A stretch of 64,000 bases of DNA from Phycisphaerales bacterium (GTDB lineage Bacteria; Planctomycetota; Phycisphaerae; UBA1845; UTPLA1), in contig JACKHI010000001.1 in the NCBI GenBank assembly GCA_020639075.1, forward strand, positions 5,394,001 through 5,458,000, given 5' to 3'. The translations under genes were made by a program, and so were the position numbers. Positions 1 to 9,034 of this stretch are shown here, piece by piece; position 1 is the stretch's first letter; each line of letters opens with the position of its first letter. The notes below the pieces were generated by a model. That model was not told the DNA's origin. It searched no databases and was given only the letters and a program-made list of their open reading frames with translations.

Positions 1-468
1 GTCGCCGTACCAGAGCACGATGCCGTGGATGATGCCGAACCCGAGCAGTATCAGCAGGCGCCTTGAATAGACGGCCGTGAACGACACATCGCGGCGATCG
101 GCGCGATCGCTCTGGAGTGCCAGCCCCATGCCGAACAGGACAGAGAACAGCGTGACGAATTTGTAATTCCCGAAAAAACGAGAGATGAAAAGGGCGATGT
201 CGTCCAGCGTGTTACCGGTCGACCACGCATTTTCCAGCGCCGTCGGTGCACCGTTGGCGAAGAACGTGACGTTGACGAGAAGGATGCCGAACAGCGCGAA
301 GCCTCGGAGGGCGTCGATTGCCGAGATCCGCTCCGTTTCTTTCGTTGGCGCCAATCTGCCGGCCGATGGTTCGGCGATCGGAAGGTCATGGGGGATGTCG
401 CGGACAATCCCCGCTTCGGGGTCAGCCCACGGCGCTTGAGTGTTCTTTTCAGACTCCGGCGATTGCAT
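1..468 (-). CDS. DUF418/YeiB-family membrane protein, N-terminal part (cut by window edge)
   Basis: The reading frame runs off the left end, leaving 156 residues. After a ~47-residue soluble lead there is a hydrophobic helix beginning IDALRGFALFGILL (about residues 51-68), then LFSVLFGMGL (106-116) and YSRRLLILLGFGIIHG (134-149). This IDALRG ... LFGMGL ... RR pattern is the N-terminal signature of the DUF418/YeiB family, polytopic proteins related to membrane acyltransferases and of unclear substrate. I chose the ATG whose first base is at 468 because the family similarity follows it without interruption. Neighbouring genes are glycosyltransferases on the same strand, so a role in modifying an envelope glycan is plausible but only inferred. 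The C-terminal DUF418 domain lies outside the window. Confidence 0.8.
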   Translation of the reverse strand, partial: MQSPESEKNTQAPWADPEAGIVRDIPHDLPIAEPSAGRLAPTKETERISAIDALRGFALFGILLVNVTFFANGAPTALENAWSTGNTLDDIALFISRFFGNYKFVTLFSVLFGMGLALQSDRADRRDVSFTAVYSRRLLILLGFGIIHGIVLWYGD

Positions 469-498
469 GTCGGACCCTATCGGCAGACTCCGCGCATA

Positions 499-1587
499 CT
501 ACTCGCAATCGCGGTTCGCTTCCCCTGCAAAATCGGAAAGGCGCACCATTTGGACATCGTGGCTTTTGACGCGAAGTCGGATCGACTCGAGCACGTATCC
601 TGTCAGTCGGGTCATGTAATAGGCGAGGAGCAGGGGAAACGTAATCAGTGTTTCGCCGAGCGTCTTCTTTTTTCGGAACAGATCGTTGTACACAATCGCA
701 GCGATGCCGGTGAGATAGCAAATGGCCGACAGCCCGAACAACGGCCGCCAAGCGAATCCGAGCGGCAATGTGACGAAGGCGAGCATGAATGGAAGCATGT
801 CGATCCGTTGCGGCAGGGCGTACTTATAGACGAGTCGTGCAGCGGAGCGACCGCCGCGAAACGCTTGTCTGAAGAACGCGCCACCCGAAAGATGGTGTTC
901 GTGCAGCACAACAGCGTCGGGTACGGCGACAAGCCTGTAGCCGGCGGCGCGCAGGATGAGGTGCAGGCCCTCCTCGTCACCGCGGCCGGAGACGGATACG
1001 TCGGGCGTGCCGTCGGTTCTTTGGAGCTTCTCGGCGCGGTCTTCATCGAGTCGATAGCGCAGCAGCAGCTCGCGACGAATGCACATGTTGCCGGCGATCA
1101 GGCGCGATGCGTCGCCGGCGCTGTGAATTCGATGCGTTCCCTTAAACGTCTTGTCGAAGAGGCTGCGTGCGGGGGCGTCCAGCACCATGCCTGTGACGCC
1201 GGCGACGACGTTGTCCGATTCAGTCGAAAACGGTGCGATCAGGCGTTTGAGCCATTCGGGCTCGGCAATGCAGTCGCAATCGAGGAAGGCGATCAACTCC
1301 CCAGAGGCGACGGCAATGCCGCGATTGCGGCTGGGATTCGCGCCGGCGTGAGAATCGTTGCGCAACCGGACGACGCGGATGTCGTCGCGCTCCGGGTTGA
1401 ACTGTCGAATGACATCGGGCGTCGCGTCGGTCGATGCGTCATCGATGACGACAATCTCGAAGTCTTGGAATGACTGTTTGCAGAGCGCGGCCAGGCAGCG
1501 CGACAACACGTCGGCCCGATTACATGCCGGAATGATGATCGATACGCGCATGGGGCGAAGTCCAGGTTCGATGGAGTCTTGCGTCAT
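499..1587 (-). CDS. Family 2 glycosyltransferase with C-terminal membrane helices
   Basis: A GT-A fold transferase of about 362 residues. The nucleotide-binding core starts at VSIIIPACNR (about residues 15-24), continues with VVIDDAS (46-52), has a DCD metal-binding DxD motif near residue 104 and a GRGDEEGL acceptor/base region near 202. After about residue 265 come hydrophobic stretches (267-303 and 314-335), which should hold the enzyme at the inner membrane. It lies between the YeiB-like gene and a GT-B glycosyltransferase on the same strand, consistent with assembly of one surface polysaccharide. A GTG six bases upstream (1593) and an ATG at 1551 are alternative starts; none has a clear ribosome-binding site. 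The sugar donor and acceptor cannot be told from sequence. Confidence 0.88.
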   Translation of the reverse strand: MTQDSIEPGLRPMRVSIIIPACNRADVLSRCLAALCKQSFQDFEIVVIDDASTDATPDVIRQFNPERDDIRVVRLRNDSHAGANPSRNRGIAVASGELIAFLDCDCIAEPEWLKRLIAPFSTESDNVVAGVTGMVLDAPARSLFDKTFKGTHRIHSAGDASRLIAGNMCIRRELLLRYRLDEDRAEKLQRTDGTPDVSVSGRGDEEGLHLILRAAGYRLVAVPDAVVLHEHHLSGGAFFRQAFRGGRSAARLVYKYALPQRIDMLPFMLAFVTLPLGFAWRPLFGLSAICYLTGIAAIVYNDLFRKKKTLGETLITFPLLLAYYMTRLTGYVLESIRLRVKSHDVQMVRLSDFAGEANRDCE

Positions 1588-1634
1588 CGTCACGGCATCA
1601 TACAGGTATCGCCTTTAACAAGGGCCTGCGCGGC

Positions 1635-3035
1635 TCATGGCGATCGATCACGGAGCACCTCGTCGAAGAGTGTTGCGAGTTCGCGTGTGAGACTTCTTCG
1701 AGAGAATCTCGCCAGCTGCTCATCGCTTATTGTCAACTCGCCCGCGCCCGTCTTCCACGCTTGCCAGCAGTGTTTGATCGCAGCGGCGACAGAGGCCGCG
1801 TCGTCGAATTGTGCAACGATGCCGGCATTTGTGTCGCGTATGAGCCAGGCGTCGCCGCCGGATTCGCTCACGACGGCGAGTATCGGTTTCCCAGCTGCAA
1901 GGTACTCGAACGCTTTGCCGGAAACGACGTCCTGGCCTTCTGTGATCGTCTGCAGCAGGACGTTGACGTCGGCGCCGTGCATCATGCGGAGGCTGTCGTC
2001 GTGAGAGACGCGACCAACACTCTTGACGACGTCGGCGAGCCCCATGGCGTCGATCTTCTGTTCATGTCCCGCCATGCCGCCGACGAATTCGAATCGGACG
2101 TCCCGTGCGAGATCCGAGTTCGTCTCTCGGGCGGCCAGCAGACCGTCGAGAATGACGTCAGGCCGGCGTCGTTCGTTGAGGGTGCCGACGTATCGAAAGA
2201 GGCAGACGCTCGTCGGCGCATTGCGGAGCGGTTCGATTGCATCGGCGCTGAATCCGTTGGTGATCGTGCACATTCGCTCGTGGGGAATGTCGGGGAATCG
2301 CCGGTGCATTTCGCGCATCGTCATCGGGCTAGTGAAGACGATACGCGATGCGCGCCGCAGAATCCGGCGGGCCCACTTCTTCTCCGCGCGGGCGACGTCC
2401 GGCGTCAAAGGCGACCAGAGGCTGCCGTAGGTCCACGGATCGCGGATGTCCAGCACGAGCGGCTTGCGCAGGAGGACGGACAGCCAATAGCCGGCGAAGA
2501 GATTCCGCGAGTGCGGACCTGACACCCAGACGAGGTCGAAGCGCTTTCGGATGGCGGCGGACAGGCCGGCCGCCACGACAGGTGCGGCCCAATCGACGTA
2601 CCAGTAGAGCCGCCAGGCGATCGCATAGGTGAGCGTGAAAAGCAGCGAGGGCCTTACAGTCGGATTCGGTGCGATGTCGTCGGCGCTGCCGGTATGACCG
2701 GTTGCCGGTTTCGCGGATACGCCGGCGCGATTCCGGGTTGTGCGTCGGAACGGCCGAGCGATCCACTGTCGAATCGTCGCGGTCCACATCCGTTTCCGTG
2801 CGAAGCTGCATCGGGGATCGAGTTGGCGGATCAGGGCATCGTCGGTCGGGTCGTTTGCCTCGGGGTCGGCGGAGATGACGTGCGAAATGTAGCCAAACTC
2901 GGGGAGGTGCTTCACGAAGAAGAATGGACGCCAGGATCCGCTGACTGTGACAGGGGGGAATTTTTCGAAGACGACGAGGATGCTGCGCGGCGGGGCGGCG
3001 GGATGCCGCGGATTGGCGTCGTCGGGGTTCGTCAT
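1635..3035 (-). CDS. Family 4-type (GT-B) glycosyltransferase
   Basis: A protein of 466 residues with the two-Rossmann-domain layout of GT4 enzymes. The N-terminal half has ILVVFEKFPP followed by GSWRPFFFVKHL, where the acceptor side usually begins, and LVLDIRDPWT, common in bacterial GT4. The C-terminal half contains FRYVGTL, FEFVGG, and the donor-site region GKAFEYLAAGKPILAV with the EX7E-like glutamates. There is no signal peptide and no obvious membrane helix, so it probably acts at the cytoplasmic face. I chose the ATG at 3035; a TTG at 3101 would add 22 residues lacking similarity to anything. It is transcribed with the two upstream-strand glycosyltransferase and YeiB-like genes. Confidence 0.85.
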   Translation of the reverse strand: MTNPDDANPRHPAAPPRSILVVFEKFPPVTVSGSWRPFFFVKHLPEFGYISHVISADPEANDPTDDALIRQLDPRCSFARKRMWTATIRQWIARPFRRTTRNRAGVSAKPATGHTGSADDIAPNPTVRPSLLFTLTYAIAWRLYWYVDWAAPVVAAGLSAAIRKRFDLVWVSGPHSRNLFAGYWLSVLLRKPLVLDIRDPWTYGSLWSPLTPDVARAEKKWARRILRRASRIVFTSPMTMREMHRRFPDIPHERMCTITNGFSADAIEPLRNAPTSVCLFRYVGTLNERRRPDVILDGLLAARETNSDLARDVRFEFVGGMAGHEQKIDAMGLADVVKSVGRVSHDDSLRMMHGADVNVLLQTITEGQDVVSGKAFEYLAAGKPILAVVSESGGDAWLIRDTNAGIVAQFDDAASVAAAIKHCWQAWKTGAGELTISDEQLARFSRRSLTRELATLFDEVLRDRSP

Positions 3036-3184
3036 TGAGGCCCATTCTAACAGGTCCGATGCAGGTCTGACTATTTCGCTCGTCCGCGTGAAGTCTCGCA
3101 ACTGCTATCGGTCCGTCGCAGTTTGAAGGAAGCGGGTCGCCCATGGGCGTCGATCTTTGGCGCGATCCGGTACAATGTGCTGCT

Positions 3185-5284
3185 ATGTTGCGACTCCGAG
3201 GGATTTGGATTCTGTTGATCGGTCTGGCGGCGGCGGCCATCTGCGCAAGCGCCGCGCCGGCGGCCGATCCACCCGTCGGCGGTCTGAGGACGGGAGCGTT
3301 AGAGAAGTTGTCGTCTGATCGGGGCCGCCTTGTTGCAGGCCCCGTCGCGCGATCGCAACATTCGATCAAAGCGATTGACGCCGCGACATTGCGCCGGCAG
3401 ATGATCGCTCGGCCGTTTACGCCGTATCTATCCCTATTGAAATACTCCGGCGTGGACGGTTCCGTCGATCGAGTGGTGAAATCGATGCGCGAGGGATGGC
3501 AGCCCAAGGGGGAGCGAGTCGTCTCATTGACGCCGCCCGTCGATTGGAGTGCGTTCAGAGATTCAAATCGTTCGCTCAACTACCAGCTGCATTGCTGGGA
3601 TCCGCTGGTCCCGTTGGTGGCTGCGGTATCGAAATCGCACGATGCTGAGGTTCTTCGATTCTCACTCGCCGTTGCGCTGGACTGGATCGCTCAACATCCG
3701 CTGCCTTCGAACCCCACGCGCGACGGATCGGGTTCGTTCGCATGGTACGACATGGCCGTTGGCCTGCGGATCACGCGCCTCGCGACGCTGTTCGATGCGG
3801 CGTGTCGCGACAGTACGGTATCGGATGAGACGATCGTCCTGCTATGGCGATCCCTGGTTGATCATTTCATCTATCTCGAAAACGATAAACTGATCGCATT
3901 TCACTCCAATCACGGGATCTTCCAGGCCGCCGGTCAGTTGGCCGCGGCCCGGTTGTTCAGTTGGCAGCCTGAAATTCACGCGGCTGTGCGCCAGGCGGAA
4001 CAGAGACTTCAGCAGATGTTTCGTGCTCACTTTACGGACGAGGGCGTGCATCGAGAGCATTCGCCGGGCTATCAGCTGGCCGTCATGCGGACATTTTCCA
4101 ACCTGCATCGCGCCGGTCTGTTGTCGTGCATCGCGGGTTTTGACGAGGAATTCCTCAAGATGCAGAACGCGTTTGCGTGGATGGTTCAGCCCGACGGGTA
4201 TCTTCTGAATTTCGGAGATACCGATCAGGTTACGCTGACGTCGGCGGAATTGGACGAAGAGGGATGGACGTCGGCAAGTCTGAGATTCGCTGTGACTGAA
4301 GGGCGACAGGGAACTGCGCCGGTGCAAAAGACCTGCGGGTTCAAGGCGTCCGGATTCGTCGCACTCAGATCCGATTGGCCCGCGCCTCCGGACAATGCCG
4401 TTAACGCTTCCTACCTGGCGATGCAGTGCGCGTTTCATTCGAGGGCGCACAAGCATGCGGACGATCTATCGATCGCGTGGTTTGATCATGGCCAGACGAT
4501 CCTGTGTGACGCTGGACGATACGGCTACCTGGGAAAGAGCGCTGCCGGGTCCGAATTGCGGCGAGATGGGTTTTTCTATTCCGATCCGAATCGCGTTTTC
4601 GTCGAATCGACGCGGGCACATTGCACGGTCCAAGTGGATGACAAGAATCATCGGCGCATCGGCGTCGAACCCTTCGGATCCGCGCTTCGTTCATGGGGCG
4701 AACAAGAGGGAATTCAATTCGCCATCGGGTCCGTCATATACGACAAGTCAGTGCATCATCGGCGACTTGTCGTCACACGACCTCACGAGTGGCTGCTCGT
4801 CGTCGATGACATCGCAGACGACGGCGGGGCGCCACACGATATCCGACAGTGGTTTCAGATGGGCCCGGAGGTCAAGTTCGAGGCGACGCGGGGCCAGTCA
4901 GTCGGGTTTCGATTGGCGAACCGGAATCAGCAACTATGGGCGGTTCCCCTTGAATCCGCCATGACACTGACGCCGCCGGTGCGCGGCCAGACCGAACCTC
5001 GACTGCAGGGCTGGTGGTCGCCCAGCGCGCTCAAGATGGAGCCTATATGGTCGCTTAACTGGCGAGCCGAAGGCAGCAACGTTCGCGTCGCCGCGTTGTT
5101 CGCGTTCGGCGATCAAATGCCGGCGCCGATTGATCCGGATACGCGCGCAGAGCGTGACGTCATATCCTACGGGTGGCGAAGGGGCGATCGAGTCGAAAGA
5201 GTCCTTGTCGATCTTCGACACGCAGAACCGGAAGTTACGCACTCGTCGACTCAGATGCCGGCGACATCTCGGCCGGCTGATTAA
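3185..5284 (+). CDS. Secreted heparinase II/III-like polysaccharide lyase
   Basis: A 699-residue protein. The ATG at 3185 gives a clean signal peptide (LLIGLAAAAICASAAPAA, about residues 9-27); an upstream ATG at 3143 would bury it. The N-terminal half is helical, with NYQLHCWDPL and SNHGIFQAAGQLA typical of the alginate-lyase-like (alpha/alpha) toroid. The second half contains FHSRAHKHADDLSIAWF, the conserved His/Asp-rich stretch opening the heparinase II/III beta-sandwich domain. Such enzymes cleave uronic-acid-containing polysaccharides by beta-elimination. It is divergent from the glycosyltransferase genes to its left and convergent with the GT2 gene to its right, so it may trim or recycle the polymer made here (inference). 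Export implies a periplasmic or surface site of action. Confidence 0.85.
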   Translation: MLRLRGIWILLIGLAAAAICASAAPAADPPVGGLRTGALEKLSSDRGRLVAGPVARSQHSIKAIDAATLRRQMIARPFTPYLSLLKYSGVDGSVDRVVKSMREGWQPKGERVVSLTPPVDWSAFRDSNRSLNYQLHCWDPLVPLVAAVSKSHDAEVLRFSLAVALDWIAQHPLPSNPTRDGSGSFAWYDMAVGLRITRLATLFDAACRDSTVSDETIVLLWRSLVDHFIYLENDKLIAFHSNHGIFQAAGQLAAARLFSWQPEIHAAVRQAEQRLQQMFRAHFTDEGVHREHSPGYQLAVMRTFSNLHRAGLLSCIAGFDEEFLKMQNAFAWMVQPDGYLLNFGDTDQVTLTSAELDEEGWTSASLRFAVTEGRQGTAPVQKTCGFKASGFVALRSDWPAPPDNAVNASYLAMQCAFHSRAHKHADDLSIAWFDHGQTILCDAGRYGYLGKSAAGSELRRDGFFYSDPNRVFVESTRAHCTVQVDDKNHRRIGVEPFGSALRSWGEQEGIQFAIGSVIYDKSVHHRRLVVTRPHEWLLVVDDIADDGGAPHDIRQWFQMGPEVKFEATRGQSVGFRLANRNQQLWAVPLESAMTLTPPVRGQTEPRLQGWWSPSALKMEPIWSLNWRAEGSNVRVAALFAFGDQMPAPIDPDTRAERDVISYGWRRGDRVERVLVDLRHAEPEVTHSSTQMPATSRPAD

Positions 5285-5329
5285 CCATGTCTGGGCAGCA
5301 ATCGCTGTGTCGGGGATGTTCCGTCCGGA

Positions 5330-6340
5330 TCATGCGTCCTGCGACGGTTGCGCCGGCTTGTGTCGCCGGAGAACGAACGCGATTGCACCCGCGCTGAGAC
5401 CGACGCCTCGCCAGAATGCCCGCAGGAAACTCATGCCGGCGTATGCAACATACTGAAATTGTCCCGTGCGGCGAATGAGCCGCCACGTCATTGGAACCTG
5501 AAAGATCGCCAGCAGGACTGTCGCGGCGACGCAGATCCATCGCCAGCGAGCGACGGCGAGGAGCGGAAGCGTCGCGAGGACGAGCATCGCCAACGGCGGT
5601 TGTGCGTGATCGACGAATCCGCTGTAGGAATCGCCCATGGCGTGGCCCTTGTGGCCGACATGCAGGAACAAACGCCAATACCCCTGCTGTCGTTGTGTCC
5701 GCAGGTACGAGCGAAGTTTCGTCGGATGGTAGTGTTTGACGCGCGATCCGATTTCAAATCGCAGTTGATAGCCGGCGCTCATGACGCGAAAGGACAACTC
5801 GGCGTCCTGGCCTTTGAGAAATCTCTCGTCGAAGCCGCCCACTGTTTCGAGCGCCGCGCGCCTGTAAAGCACGTTAAATGTTGCGAGGAAATTGACGTGC
5901 GTACCCATGCGTCGATGGCGTTCGATGATCTCCTCGTGAATCAGGCAGCTCAACAGCGAGTGATCAGTCATCGTGCCGTAGCTGCCGCTGACGCCGCCGA
6001 CGTTCGCGACCGCCATGTGCGGCAGCAGTCTTGCCAATGCGTCGAGTTCGGCGACGCAATCGGCATCGACGAACCAGACAAGCTGCGATGTGGCGGCGCG
6101 CCAACCCAGATTCCGAGCCGCGCCCGGTCCCGTCCCCGTGCCCGGCAGCATCGTGACCGGCATGCCTGCGACGATGGCCGCCGTGCCGTCGGTCGAACCG
6201 TCGTCGACGAAGATGATCTCGCGGAGCGTTGCGGGATCGGCGTCCCGTATCGCTATTGCCGCTTCGAGGCATTGCCGGATTGTCGTCGCGCAGTTGCGGC
6301 CGGGGATGACGAGGCTGACGGTCGGCGGTTCAATCGTCAT
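5330..6340 (-). CDS. Family 2 glycosyltransferase, membrane-anchored
   Basis: 336 residues. The core begins TVSLVIPGRN (about 7-16) and includes IIFVDDGSTDGT (near 44-55) and a VWFVDADCV DxD segment near residue 92. A GFDERFLKGQDAELSFR segment is the usual acceptor/catalytic-base region with a QDAE variant of the ED motif. Two hydrophobic stretches near the C-terminus (about 245-280 and 305-325) suggest inner-membrane anchoring. The ATG at 6340 overlaps the stop codon of the upstream GT-C/TPR gene by four bases (ATGA), so the two genes are translationally coupled; an in-frame start at 6382 would overlap more and add unsupported residues. The coupling suggests both act on the same glycan or lipid-linked intermediate. 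Confidence 0.9.
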   Translation of the reverse strand: MTIEPPTVSLVIPGRNCATTIRQCLEAAIAIRDADPATLREIIFVDDGSTDGTAAIVAGMPVTMLPGTGTGPGAARNLGWRAATSQLVWFVDADCVAELDALARLLPHMAVANVGGVSGSYGTMTDHSLLSCLIHEEIIERHRRMGTHVNFLATFNVLYRRAALETVGGFDERFLKGQDAELSFRVMSAGYQLRFEIGSRVKHYHPTKLRSYLRTQRQQGYWRLFLHVGHKGHAMGDSYSGFVDHAQPPLAMLVLATLPLLAVARWRWICVAATVLLAIFQVPMTWRLIRRTGQFQYVAYAGMSFLRAFWRGVGLSAGAIAFVLRRHKPAQPSQDA

Positions 6341-8718
6341 GGCTTCTGTTTGACGAGACGCTGAATTTCGCCCGTGGCCCATGCTTCATCCGCGGATTGT
6401 CCCAACCGCTTCGCAATCGACGCGATCTCGCGGAACAAGACGACAGAATTCTTGATGACCGCGACGCCATTCTTCAGCGCGGCCAGTGCTTCCTGCGGGC
6501 GACCTTGCTTTTCCAGCGACTCGGCCAGCTTGAGCCAGCCGTCCTGAAGATTCGGGAACTTCGCCGTGCACTGTCGAAGCGATTCGGCGGCCTGCGGGTA
6601 TTGTCCCAACTCCAGGTAGGCGTTGCCTCGATTGAATAGCGCGATCATCGTTTCATTCGGCGGGGGATTGTACTTCAGCGCTTCGTCAAACCAGTGGATG
6701 GCCTTCTGGAAATCAGATTGGCGAATATAAGTCAGGCCGATACCGACGCGGGCGCTGGAATGATTCGGCAATGTCTCCAGCGCGTCGGCGTAGGCCGCTC
6801 TTGCCAGGTCCAATCTCTCCGGCGGGCCGTTCTGCAACTGCCACAATCGTGAGTAGGTGTTTCCAAGATTGTACTGAGCGCGGGCGCGGAGCGTGCGCTC
6901 GTTCGTCGTGCTGCGTTCGGCCGTGGGGATGGCCGTCTTGAAGGCTTCCGCCGCTTGTTCGAGTGCGGCGATGCCATCGGACCGGTTACGCTGGGAAAAC
7001 AGCATGTTCCCCTTATCCGTATACGCGTTGCCGATCATGATGTGGGCGACGGTGTATCTCGGATTCGACTTGAGGGCATTCTGATAGGCGTCGATCGCCT
7101 TGTCATACTCCTTCTTGCGGCTGTAGGCGTTGCCAAGGTTGTACCATCCGTTAACGAACTGCGGGTTGTTCTGGACGGCGAGCACGAGATGGTTGATCGC
7201 CTTGTCTATGTTTTTCGGTTTCTCATCGGCGATGTCCAGGTATCGCTTGGCGAGGTTGTTCCGCGCCCGCCAGTTGTCTGGCACTTTGGCAATGTTGTCC
7301 TCCCAGAGTTCGGTCGGGTCCTGGTAGAGCGCATTTCGCTGATAGGTCCCGTACGCGAACGCAGCTGCGGGAATCAGACAGACGGCCGCGCAGATCGGGC
7401 CCAATGCGGCGCGGAGAGATTCCTTCGTCAGGCGCTGCAGCACGAACCAGAGTCCCGCAACGAACAGCGCGATCACGGCGGCGAGCGACAGATACATGCG
7501 ATGTTCGTAAATGGGATCGCGAATCGGAATGATGCTGGACGTCGGCGCCAGGATGACGAAGAACCAAACGCCCACGAAGCCGAGCCAGTGTCTCCTGTAC
7601 AGCCCGAATGCTGTCGCGCCGAGCATCAGGAGCACGAACGCCCCCGGCAGCAGTGATTCACTGAAAAGCTCGCCAAATGTCAGAACATGCGGGTCGACCT
7701 TCTCCATCTTGTAGTCGAGCACTTGGTCCGTCGGAAGGGCGGATAACTTCAGGTAGCGCGGGATGACTTTCGCTTCGGTCAACAGGTATTCAAACGGCGA
7801 CACATAGTACTGATGTTGCTTGTTTGACAGACCGAATCCGACTGTCGCGTTGCGGGCGTTCGGTTTGAAGAGAACACCCTTGACGACGCCGCAAGAAACA
7901 AGCACGAGCAGCGAGGCGGCGATGCAGGCGTGGGCGGGCCAGCGCTTGGAAAAGAGTTCGCGCCAGTTCTGCGCCAGGAAAGCTCGATCGAAAATCAGTG
8001 CGACGATTGGGACGGTCACCATTACGGCTTTGCTGCCCATGCCCAGGCATGCAGCGATCAGCGTGCAGATCAGCCACGAGATCCTGATCGGCCCGTCCTG
8101 CGTTGTCGCGTAGCGCAGCAGGCAGTAGAGCGTCAACAGATAGAACAGGCCCATCATCGATTCGGCGCGCTGGATGATGTACGTCACGCTCTGCGTCTGA
8201 AGCGGATGCAACAGCCACAGCATCGCGATGCAGAAGGCAATCCAGTGGGCCGATTCCTTGACGGGATCGGAGAAGGGACCGATCCGGATCGTGCGGCGGA
8301 CGAGCCCGAAGAGCGTGAGCCCCGCGAGGATGTGAATGATCAGGTTGACGACGTGGTAGCCATATGGATCCGGAAGCTCCCGCACAGTCATTGCGCGCGG
8401 GGCCGGGTGCTTCTCGGCCCTGATGTAGTTGTACGTCAGCGTGAGATCGACGACGGGGCGGCGGGCCCCGAGAGCGGAGCGAATCGGATCCTTGACCCGA
8501 TCGACGGACATCTGCTCGATCCACTTCGTGTCGTCGTAGACGAAATCGCCCTTGAAGCTGTTCGCGTATGCCCTGCTGGTCAGCACGGCGAGAACGAACG
8601 CGAGGCCGAGGAGCAGTGGCACTGGGGCGTCAGCGGCGCTCGGGAGATTCAGTTCCTGCGCCTGCTTGCGTCGGGCTTTCTCTTCTCGTCGAATCTGCTT
8701 GGATGATTTCGGGGCCAT
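6337..8718 (-). CDS. GT-C fold membrane protein with C-terminal TPR repeats (TMTC/DUF1736-like)
   Basis: 793 residues from the ATG at 8718. A longer frame adds 87 upstream residues without similarity. The N-terminus is lysine/arginine-rich, then a membrane helix (about 33-50) and a periplasmic loop with FVYDD (59-63), the acidic loop-1 motif of GT-C protein O-mannosyltransferases. Further helices run to about residue 455, including YHVVNLIIHILAG and HPLQTQSVTYIIQRAE, which resemble animal TMTC O-mannosyltransferases. From about residue 480 to 770 come TPR repeats such as WYNLGNAYSRKKEYDKAI, expected on the periplasmic side. The likely chemistry is sugar transfer from a polyprenyl-phosphate sugar to protein or glycan, and the DPM1-like gene divergently adjacent at 9035 could make that donor. 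This pathway link is inference. Confidence 0.85.
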   Translation of the reverse strand: MAPKSSKQIRREEKARRKQAQELNLPSAADAPVPLLLGLAFVLAVLTSRAYANSFKGDFVYDDTKWIEQMSVDRVKDPIRSALGARRPVVDLTLTYNYIRAEKHPAPRAMTVRELPDPYGYHVVNLIIHILAGLTLFGLVRRTIRIGPFSDPVKESAHWIAFCIAMLWLLHPLQTQSVTYIIQRAESMMGLFYLLTLYCLLRYATTQDGPIRISWLICTLIAACLGMGSKAVMVTVPIVALIFDRAFLAQNWRELFSKRWPAHACIAASLLVLVSCGVVKGVLFKPNARNATVGFGLSNKQHQYYVSPFEYLLTEAKVIPRYLKLSALPTDQVLDYKMEKVDPHVLTFGELFSESLLPGAFVLLMLGATAFGLYRRHWLGFVGVWFFVILAPTSSIIPIRDPIYEHRMYLSLAAVIALFVAGLWFVLQRLTKESLRAALGPICAAVCLIPAAAFAYGTYQRNALYQDPTELWEDNIAKVPDNWRARNNLAKRYLDIADEKPKNIDKAINHLVLAVQNNPQFVNGWYNLGNAYSRKKEYDKAIDAYQNALKSNPRYTVAHIMIGNAYTDKGNMLFSQRNRSDGIAALEQAAEAFKTAIPTAERSTTNERTLRARAQYNLGNTYSRLWQLQNGPPERLDLARAAYADALETLPNHSSARVGIGLTYIRQSDFQKAIHWFDEALKYNPPPNETMIALFNRGNAYLELGQYPQAAESLRQCTAKFPNLQDGWLKLAESLEKQGRPQEALAALKNGVAVIKNSVVLFREIASIAKRLGQSADEAWATGEIQRLVKQKP

Positions 8719-9034
8719 GCCTGTTCGTGCTCGATATCTGCGGCCGATCGATGGTCGGACCGACGCCTCCAGGGCCTGGAGGATCCTCCAGGTCGCGAAT
8801 ATTGTCTCAAAACCCAGGTCCGACTGGTGAACGCTGTGCGTCGCGGACAGCCAATGCACTATACAGCGCATGAGCGCAGGCGTCCCCGGCTCGTGAGGTT
8901 GTCCGATAAGAGCGACGCCGCACGAAACTCGACAAATCGGCGAATCGGCCGGCTCGAATGAGGCCGGTCGTGGATTCACGCCTGTCGAGACCTTACGATA
9001 GGGTGGGCGCCATCAGCATGCGCCGGTAATCAAC
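8719..9034. other. Divergent intergenic region, 316 bp
   Basis: Lies between the 5' ends of the GT-C/TPR gene (minus) and the DPM1-like gene (plus), so promoters for both must be here. I could not pick a convincing -35/-10 pair. A GC-rich imperfect palindrome built on GGCCGG occurs around 8948-8970. No open frame with family similarity is present. Confidence 0.4.

Noticed and set aside
388..1473. Plus-strand 361-codon frame opposite the first glycosyltransferase
   Set aside because: The minus-strand GT2 has all the motifs; the plus-strand translation is Glu/Arg/Gly-rich with no motif and is a shadow.
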